Shown piece after piece: positions 30,764-35,587 of a DNA stretch of 35,587 nt (position 1 is its first letter; every line of letters begins with the position of its first letter). The notes below the pieces were generated by a model. The model was not told the origin of the DNA, did not search any database, and was given only the letters and a program-made list of their open reading frames with translations. The translations under genes and the position numbers were made by a program. The DNA is taken from NCBI GenBank assembly GCA_014799915.1, contig JAAVHD010000056.1, positions 18,344-53,930 on the forward strand, given 5' to 3'. The DNA is from Oscillibacter sp. GTDB lineage: Bacteria > Bacillota > Clostridia > Oscillospirales > Oscillospiraceae.

Positions 30764-30780
30764 TTCAAGAAAAAGTATTA
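30764..30780 (-). repeat. Element E copy 3, left hairpin arm
   Basis: On the minus strand TAATACTTTTTCTTGAA begins with the methyltransferase stop codon (30778-30780). It matches the left arm of copies 1 and 2; the right arm and spacer are missing, replaced by the GNAT gene. Confidence 0.7.
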
Positions 30781-31497
30781 TTTTTCCGCCCTAAACAGTA
30801 CAGTCCCGCAGTTCTGGTACAGGACCTTCACTCGGAAGCCCGCCCTCTCCATCAGCTCCTGCTGGCGCTCCAGCGTCAGCGGGGTGTCCACATGGATAAA
30901 AACGTCTTCCGGCAGACCGCTTTTTTCACGCATTTTGCGGCAGTGTTCCCGGCAGAGGACTTCTTCTTCCTTGCAGCAGGCGACATAATCGCACTCGATA
31001 TAATATCCGCCGTTTTTCAGTGTGTGAAACAGCTTTTCGTAAATCAAGCCCTTTTTCTCATAGGGAAAGTGGTGGAGCGTCTCAAAGGAGAGGGCCGCGT
31101 CAAAGGCTCCGGCAGGGAAGGGGTAGAGGAAATAGTCCGCCTCCACCGCCTGAAAAGCGCAGCCGGCAAATTTCGCCCTGGCCATCGCCAGCATGTCGGC
31201 GGACAGGTCGATCCCCATGACCTTTGCCTTCGGGAATCGGCGGAAGATGGCCTCCAGCTCCAGCCCGGTGCCGCAGCCGATGTCCAGCAGCGTCTCCAAG
31301 CCATCGTCAAAGAAGTCCGCGATGTGGGCGTACAGCTCGCCCCAGTTTCCCAGGTGGACGTCCTCGTAAGTACCCAGACGGCTGGCGAAGAACGCCGCCA
31401 TCTCCTCGGCGGGCTTTTGCTGCTGCTCCGCCATCCAGCTTTTCAGATCCGCCAGATAGGTTTTAATCTCCTCCGGCGTCCGGATCTTGTTTTCCAA
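30778..31497 (-). CDS. Class I SAM-dependent methyltransferase
   Basis: A 239-residue methyltransferase. The SAM site is LLDIGCGTGLELE (motif I, with DIGCGTG at 72-78), then VMGIDLSADMLAMARAKF (motif II), AFDAALSFETLHHF (motif IV) and a post-motif KNGGYYIECDYVA. The N-terminus is helical and may form a lid. The substrate is unknown. The start is a TTG at 31497 with only a weak, distant AAAGG; an in-frame stop lies three codons upstream, so there is no longer alternative. It is the first gene behind the tyrosine T-box, so its expression should rise when tyrosine is scarce, which is unusual for this family. Confidence 0.83.
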   Translation of the reverse strand: MENKIRTPEEIKTYLADLKSWMAEQQQKPAEEMAAFFASRLGTYEDVHLGNWGELYAHIADFFDDGLETLLDIGCGTGLELEAIFRRFPKAKVMGIDLSADMLAMARAKFAGCAFQAVEADYFLYPFPAGAFDAALSFETLHHFPYEKKGLIYEKLFHTLKNGGYYIECDYVACCKEEEVLCREHCRKMREKSGLPEDVFIHVDTPLTLERQQELMERAGFRVKVLYQNCGTVLFRAEK

Positions 31498-31536
31498 TAT
31501 AGTGCATCACAGCCTTTCTTCTGATCCTCCCGCCGG

Positions 31537-31814
31537 AAAAGACAAAGCCCTCCGTCCCGGCAGGGACAGAGGGCGAAAAATCGCGGTACCACCTCTGGTT
31601 CGCCGCCTCCTCACAGAAAGCGGCCTCACGGAGTTCCCAGCAGAACTCCCGCGCTGTATCGGGCGCGCCCGGCGGAGCCTACTCGCACTTTTTGAGCGCT
31701 TTGGGTCCGCTGCTCAGGGACGTATTCGCGCCGTTGTCCTCTCCTCCTTTCACCGGCCGGAGGTTCTCTGCGCAGGATCATGCGGCGTTACTCTTTCCCG
31801 TCATCGCGTTGGTA
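31537..31814 (-). promoter_or_regulatory. Tyrosine-specific T-box leader
   Basis: Read on the minus strand: Stem I contains AGTA (31789-31792) opposite GAA-TAC (31722-31727), the loop E/specifier arrangement, giving specifier UAC (Tyr). The T-box sequence AGGTGGTACCGCG is at 31582-31594, followed by a terminator with arms CCCTCTGTCCC and GGGACGGAGGG and the tail TTTGTCTTTT (31537-31574). Uncharged tRNA-Tyr should stabilise the antiterminator and allow read-through into the methyltransferase-GNAT-tyrS genes. The codon assignment follows the usual rule that the specifier comes right after GAA. Confidence 0.9.
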
Positions 31815-31820
31815 AGTGGT

Positions 31821-31849
31821 AGTATAGCGGGAAAAAGCGGATTTGTCAA
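31821..31849 (-). promoter_or_regulatory. Promoter of the T-box operon
   Basis: On the minus strand: consensus TTGACA (31844-31849), 17 bases, TATACT (31821-31826); expected start near 31814. Confidence 0.88.
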
Positions 31850-32057
31850 GTGGGATGTTTTTGTGTCTCTTTTAAGATAGTAGCTGCTGGGATAAAACTC
31901 CAGTAATTTCACCAACTCATATTGAATTTACTGGAAGCTTATGATACTATGCAAAGCAACAAACCGGAATTGGATTTGCCCGATTTTAAGGGAAGCTATC
32001 TCTTACCGTAGGGCATTGACAAACCTACAAAATGACGGGGAATAGACGAAATGTCTC

Positions 32058-32086
32058 TTGGCAAGAGCGCATACTTATGATATAGT
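32058..32086 (+). promoter_or_regulatory. Promoter of the NSS transporter
   Basis: TTGGCA (32058-32063), 17 bases, TATAGT (32081-32086). The gap 31850-32122 holds this promoter, the divergent T-box promoter and a short CCAGTAA/TTACTGG inverted repeat (31900-31934); no gene is seen. Confidence 0.75.
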
Positions 32087-32122
32087 GTAACGGAATTTTG
32101 GGAAAAAGGAGTTTCAAGGCAT

Positions 32123-33508
32123 ATGGAGAAAAGAGAGACATTTTCCTCAAGGCTGGGCTTTGTTTTGATCTCCGCGGGCTGCGCCATCGGACTGGGCAAT
32201 GTGTGGCGGTTTCCCTATATCACCGGGAAGTATGGCGGGGCGGCGTTTGTTTTGCTGTATCTGCTGTTTCTGGTGATCCTGGGGCTGCCGGTCATGGTCA
32301 TGGAGCTGGCCGTGGGTCGGGCCAGCCAGAGGAGCATCGCCCAGTCCTTCCAGAAGCTGGAGCCCAGGGGGAGCAAATGGCACTGGTACAGCTATATCGG
32401 CTTCGCGGGAAATTACCTGCTGATGATGTTTTATACGGTCATCGCCGGGTGGCTCCTGTACTACTTTATCAAGATGCTCCGGGGGGATTTTACCGGCTTG
32501 GACGCAGACGGCGTGGCCGGGCAGTTCGGAGACCTGATGGGCCGTCCGGGGATCATGACGGCCTTCATGGCGATTGTGGTCTGCATCGGCATGTTCGTTT
32601 GTGCCCAGGGACTGCGCAACGGCGTGGAGCGAGTCAACAAGGTTATGATGCTGTGTCTGCTGGCGCTGATGGTGGTGCTGGCGGTGAATTCCGTCCTGCT
32701 GGAGGGGGCCGGAGAGGGGCTGCGGTTTTATTTGCAGCCGAATTTCCGGAACCTGGTCTACGATGAGAACGGCAGCTGGATCTTAGGCGAGACGATTTTT
32801 GCCGCTATGGGACAGGCGTTTTTCACCCTGTCCCTGGGGATCGGGGCCATCGCCATTTTCGGCAGCTACATCAAAAAAGAGCACCGCCTGGCAGGGGAGG
32901 CCATCCGGATCGGGGTGCTGGACACCTGCGTGGCTTTTACCGCCGGACTGATCATTTTCCCGGCCTGCTCCGCCTTCGGGGTGTCTACCGGAGAGGGACC
33001 AGCGCTGGTGTTTGTTACCCTGCCCAACATCTTTAACCATATGGCGCTGGGACAGCTGTGGGGCGGTGCGTTCTTCCTCTTTTTATCCTTCGCGGCGCTG
33101 TCCACGGTGATCGCTGTTTTCGAGAACATCATCTCCTTTACCATGGAGCGGTGGGAGCTGCCCCGGAAAAAGGCGGTGCTGTTTAACTTTATCGCGGTGC
33201 TGGCGCTGTCCATGCCCTGCGTGCTGGGATTCAATGTGTGGTCCGGCTTTACGGTCCTGGGGATGGACGTGTCCGGCGTGGAGGATTTCCTGGTGTCCCA
33301 GAATATCCTGCCGCTGGGGTCCCTGCTCTATGTTCTGTTCTGCACCAGCAGGAAGGGCTGGGGCTGGGAGAAGTTTCTGGAGGAGGCCAATACCGGCGAC
33401 GGCATCCGCTTCCCCAGGGCGGTACGGTTCTATGTCAGCTATATCCTGCCGGTGATCGTTCTGTTTATCTTTTTGATGGGATACTGGAATCTGTTCGGCG
33501 GAAAGTAG
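32123..33508 (+). CDS. Sodium-dependent transporter, NSS (SNF) family
   Basis: A 461-residue membrane symporter of the neurotransmitter:sodium symporter family, which couples uptake of amino acids to sodium. TM1 carries the unwound ligand- and sodium-binding segment (SAGCAIGLGNVWRFPYITGKYGGAAFVLLYLLFL). TM6 (GQAFFTLSLGIGAIAIFGSYI) and TM8 (FLSFAALSTVIAVFENII) hold the usual serine and glycine contacts. Eleven to twelve membrane spans can be counted. AAAAAGGAG precedes the ATG. It is divergent from the tyrosine T-box operon; bacterial relatives carry tyrosine or tryptophan, so an aromatic amino acid is plausible but unproven. Confidence 0.94.
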   Translation: MEKRETFSSRLGFVLISAGCAIGLGNVWRFPYITGKYGGAAFVLLYLLFLVILGLPVMVMELAVGRASQRSIAQSFQKLEPRGSKWHWYSYIGFAGNYLLMMFYTVIAGWLLYYFIKMLRGDFTGLDADGVAGQFGDLMGRPGIMTAFMAIVVCIGMFVCAQGLRNGVERVNKVMMLCLLALMVVLAVNSVLLEGAGEGLRFYLQPNFRNLVYDENGSWILGETIFAAMGQAFFTLSLGIGAIAIFGSYIKKEHRLAGEAIRIGVLDTCVAFTAGLIIFPACSAFGVSTGEGPALVFVTLPNIFNHMALGQLWGGAFFLFLSFAALSTVIAVFENIISFTMERWELPRKKAVLFNFIAVLALSMPCVLGFNVWSGFTVLGMDVSGVEDFLVSQNILPLGSLLYVLFCTSRKGWGWEKFLEEANTGDGIRFPRAVRFYVSYILPVIVLFIFLMGYWNLFGGK

Positions 33509-33532
33509 CGGGGTGCGCGGAACCCGTGAAAA

Positions 33533-33577
33533 ATGAGCGGCGGCAGCCTTTCGCAGACTGCCGCCGTTCATTTTTTA
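33533..33577. terminator. Bidirectional terminator
   Basis: ATGAGCGGCGGCAG pairs with CTGCCGCCGTTCAT (one mismatch), then TTTTTT. It separates the convergent transporter (+) and bactofilin (-) genes. Confidence 0.85.
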
Positions 33578-34006
33578 ATTTTCGCTTTTACCCGGCTGTG
33601 TGCTCGGGGGCATGGTGCTGTGGCCGTTGAGCCGTCCGCCGGCCTCCACCTCCAGCGAGGGGGTGGACATATCGCCCTCCAGGCTGCCGGTCTTTTGCAG
33701 CAGCAGACGCTCGTTGGCGGTGACGGTGCCCTCGATCCGGCCTGCCAGCCGGATGACGTCCGCCGTAACAGGGCCCTTGACCAGGCCGGTGGGGGCCACG
33801 ATCACCGCGCCATTGAGGACGATCTCGCCCTCCACAGTGCCCTCTACCTGCATGATGCCGTCGCCTTGCAGCGTGCCGGTGACCACAGCGCCCGCGGCGA
33901 TCACGGTGCTGCGGGGCGGCTCGGGCAGGGTGGGGAGGTCATCATATTGCTCCTGAACGATGACATCCTCGTCATCTAAACGCGCCGGTTTTCCAAACAG
34001 ACCCAT
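33575..34006 (-). CDS. Bactofilin family protein
   Basis: A 143-residue bactofilin, a cytoskeletal protein that polymerises without nucleotide into filaments, often at the membrane, and recruits envelope enzymes. The centre is a right-handed beta-helix of about six-residue turns rich in G, V and I (TVIAAGAVVTGTLQGDGIMQVEGTVEGEIVLNGAVIVAPTGLVKGPVTADVIRLAGRIEGTV). Flexible acidic and proline-rich tails flank it. The ATG at 34006 is chosen because AAAGGAGAGG precedes it; the longer open frame to 34093 has no binding site. Transcribed alone. Confidence 0.9.
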   Translation of the reverse strand: MGLFGKPARLDDEDVIVQEQYDDLPTLPEPPRSTVIAAGAVVTGTLQGDGIMQVEGTVEGEIVLNGAVIVAPTGLVKGPVTADVIRLAGRIEGTVTANERLLLQKTGSLEGDMSTPSLEVEAGGRLNGHSTMPPSTQPGKSEN

Positions 34007-34180
34007 TGCAAACCTCTCCTTTATGTAATTTCGTGATCCGGTGAAATATCCGGAGGCTGATACCATTTTAGCACAATTGTAGCCATATGGCAAGGGAAAG
34101 GTCCTTTATAAAAATTCGGACATTTTGATGAATGGCGTTGTAATGCGGCGTTGATCCGAAAAAAGGGGCCTGGAAGTTGA

Positions 34181-34229
34181 TCTTGCACGATCCGACGGCA
34201 AAAATCTTGCACCAGTCCGGTGCCAAAAA
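34181..34229 (+). repeat. Tandem imperfect 24-25-bp repeat
   Basis: Two units start TCTTGCAC and end GCAAAAA or GCCAAAAA (34181-34204 and 34205-34229), with the middles diverged. They end just before the -35 box of the next promoter and may be binding sites for a regulator. Confidence 0.6.
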
Positions 34230-34233
34230 CCCC

Positions 34234-34262
34234 TTGCAGGAAAGGAAAAAATCGGCTATAAT
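34234..34262 (+). promoter_or_regulatory. Promoter of the zinc-ribbon gene
   Basis: TTGCAG (34234-34239), 17 bases, TATAAT (34257-34262), about 60 bases before the start codon. Confidence 0.82.
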
Positions 34263-34321
34263 GGGGGCCATGGAACAAGCGAAGGACAATCCCCACACGT
34301 TGATTTGGAAAGGAGCGCACA

Positions 34322-34696
34322 ATGAGTTACTTTGAGGAAATGACCCAGAAGGCGAAAGCAGCCATGTCTACCGCCGCCGGAAAGGCCAAAGAGGTCGCCG
34401 ACTCCGCGAAGATCTCCGCCGCCATTGTCGCGGAAAAGCGGGAGCTGGACAAGAGCTACCGCGCCGTCGGCCAGTGGTACGCCTGCGAGCACGCCGAGGG
34501 AGAGGTCCCCGAGGCCATCGCCGACGTGATTGCCGCCGTCCGGGCCTCCCAGGAGAAAATCGCCGACCTGCAGGCCAAGCGCGAGGAGGCGGAGACCGAG
34601 GAAGCCGTTGCCCCGGAGGAGGGCAAGGTCTGCCCCGTCTGCGGAAAGATCAGCGACACCAAGTTCTGCCCCCACTGCGGCGCACCCATGGAATAA
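34322..34696 (+). CDS. Helical protein with C-terminal zinc ribbon
   Basis: A 124-residue protein. Residues 1-95 are helical and rich in A, K and E, with coiled-coil-like segments (AKAAMSTAAGKAKEVADSAK; RASQEKIADLQAKREEAETEE). The C-terminus is a zinc ribbon with C104, C107, C116 and C119 in C-P-x-C-G and C-P-x-C-G knuckles. No membrane span is seen. Such short coiled-coil/zinc-ribbon proteins are widespread in Clostridia, without a known role. GGAAAGGAG precedes the ATG, with a strong promoter and terminator on either side, so it is a single-gene unit. Confidence 0.82.
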   Translation: MSYFEEMTQKAKAAMSTAAGKAKEVADSAKISAAIVAEKRELDKSYRAVGQWYACEHAEGEVPEAIADVIAAVRASQEKIADLQAKREEAETEEAVAPEEGKVCPVCGKISDTKFCPHCGAPME

Positions 34697-34712
34697 GGGG
34701 CAAAAGCAAGGG

Positions 34713-34744
34713 AAAATGAGGAGCTGGCGGCTCCTCATTTTTTT
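34713..34744 (+). terminator. Intrinsic terminator of the zinc-ribbon gene
   Basis: AAATGAGGAGC pairs perfectly with GCTCCTCATTT around TGGCG, then TTTT. Confidence 0.9.
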
Positions 34745-34803
34745 AGAGCTCCGGGGATCGAATAACCAAAATTCTCAATCAACAGCGAAAAATCCGCCCT
34801 TAG

Positions 34804-35014
34804 CACCCCGGGAGTTCCCCTCGCGTGATACGGTAGGGACTGAGATAACGTCCCAAAATAGAACTACCGCAGGCGAAATCGCTAAAAGTCCAATTTAGAC
34901 CGGACGGACTAGAAGATGAGCGCAAAAAACAATCACCCCGTCATTCAGGAAGGTCCTTAGGAAACGTAGTTTCCTAAGCAATCTTTTGTAACTTTTCCAT
35001 TGCTGGAAAAGTTA
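34804..35014 (+). repeat. Dispersed element B, copy 3
   Basis: Shares CACCCCGGGAGTTCCCC, CTCGCGTGATACGGTAGGGA, CCGGACGGACTA and GAGCGCAAAAAACAA with copy 1. It ends with the hairpins CTTAGGAAAC/GTTTCCTAAG (34956-34978) and TAACTTTTCCA/TGGAAAAGTTA (34989-35014). The last stem differs from the other copies but pairs fully. It ends 34 bases before the AraC-type gene. Confidence 0.85.
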
Positions 35015-35048
35015 GCCCCCGTTATTACCAAGGAAAGGAGAAAAAACC

Positions 35049-35587
35049 ATGCTGGACAGAAGCGAGGTCGGTAAGCGGGGATATTTGAACGAACCCTACC
35101 GCCTGTTCCACCTGCGGGACGATCGGGCGATGACGCTGGATTATCACTACCACGAATTTGATAAGCTGGTGTTGCTGCTGGGTGGCCGCGTCACCTACCA
35201 TATCGAGGGCAGGAGTTACCCCCTTCAGCCCATGGACGTGTTGCTGGTCAGCCGGAACCTGATCCACCTGCCGGTGGTGGAGCCGGGGCAGGCGTATGAG
35301 CGGATGGTGCTGTGGATCGACCGCTCCTTCATGGCCCGGTACAGCGGGGGGGACGCGGACCTGTCGGACTGCTTCACCCTGACCGCCCGGCGGGGCGTCC
35401 ACATCCATCGGCCCCGGGGCGAGGAGCGGGAGCACTGGCGGGCCCTCTTTGAGCGGGTGGAGGCGGCGGCGGGGGACGCTGGCTTCGCTGCCCGGCTCCT
35501 GGCGGACACCTGTGTGCTCCAGCTCCTGGTGGAGCTCAACCGTGCGATTTTGCGCTCGCCCGAGGATCTGGACCTGGCCTCCTACCG
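35049..35587 (+). CDS. AraC-type regulator, N-terminal part
   Basis: The first 179 codons of a gene that runs off the window. The visible part is an AraC-like cupin ligand-binding domain: TLDYHYHEFDKLVLLLGGRVTYHIEGRSYPLQPMDVLLVSRNLIHLPVVEPG gives the H-x-H-x-F/E strand, a glycine turn, and the P-x-D-V-L-L-V-x-P/R barrel core, then a helical linker. The two C-terminal helix-turn-helix motifs would lie outside. The ATG has AAAGGAG nine bases upstream. Element B copy 3 fills its upstream region. Confidence 0.82.
   Translation, partial: MLDRSEVGKRGYLNEPYRLFHLRDDRAMTLDYHYHEFDKLVLLLGGRVTYHIEGRSYPLQPMDVLLVSRNLIHLPVVEPGQAYERMVLWIDRSFMARYSGGDADLSDCFTLTARRGVHIHRPRGEEREHWRALFERVEAAAGDAGFAARLLADTCVLQLLVELNRAILRSPEDLDLASY

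Overview
The window looks like a chromosomal stretch of a GC-rich, Gram-positive anaerobe of the Clostridia, most likely Oscillospirales/Oscillospiraceae (an inference; no rRNA is present). The signs are AGGAGG-type ribosome binding sites, frequent TTG/GTG starts, a tyrosine T-box, gut-Clostridia-type palindromic intergenic repeats and a BTAD regulator. Most genes are ordinary housekeeping genes, but the intergenic DNA is unusually rich in structured and dispersed elements.

Layout. 1-4540: end of a YdcF-like gene, then flavodoxin-prfA-coaE and an M18 aminopeptidase. 4595-7072: a strong extended -10 promoter drives a 651-nt structured RNA whose two ends pair and which is followed by a terminator. 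A small membrane protein with a DxxxD motif, very like OapA, lies downstream. With dxs, tlyA, argR and recN following, this matches the described setting of OLE RNA, a large membrane-associated ribonucleoprotein RNA. An 846-bp low-GC insert carrying a GNAT gene separates the RNA from oapA. 7080-14654: dxs, an acetyltransferase, an Fe-S protein, a DUF402 protein, a nucleoside phosphorylase, a CAT-like enzyme, tlyA, a MazG-like protein, nadK and argR. 14655-15259: a symmetric repeat composite, then recN, an M28-type membrane peptidase and a low-GC GNAT gene.

18615-19600: a minus-strand hypothetical gene, an unassigned minus-strand RNA candidate with its own promoter and terminator, and a long palindrome. 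19750-24689 (minus): a transglutaminase-like lipoprotein, PilC, four small pilin-like membrane proteins and PilT, expressed from one strong promoter. A divergent BTAD regulator follows. 26303-28793: hairpin cluster, rimM-trmD and an HTH membrane protein. 28835-31849 (minus): a tyrosine-specific T-box, then a methyltransferase, a low-GC GNAT gene and only then tyrS. 32058-35587: an NSS-family transporter, bactofilin, a zinc-ribbon protein and the start of an AraC-type regulator.

Two repeat families deserve attention. Element B (about 215 bp; copies at 527, 14964 and 34804) ends in two hairpins whose stems vary between copies with pairing kept; each copy lies just upstream of a plus-strand gene. 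Element E (about 100 bp; a hairpin plus a conserved core bounded by AATATCG and CGATATT) follows stop codons or the OLE-like RNA. At two sites, perhaps three, a low-GC GNAT gene sits inside E at the hairpin loop, and in one case with a 7-bp duplication. This suggests that E hairpins are landing sites for gene cassettes.
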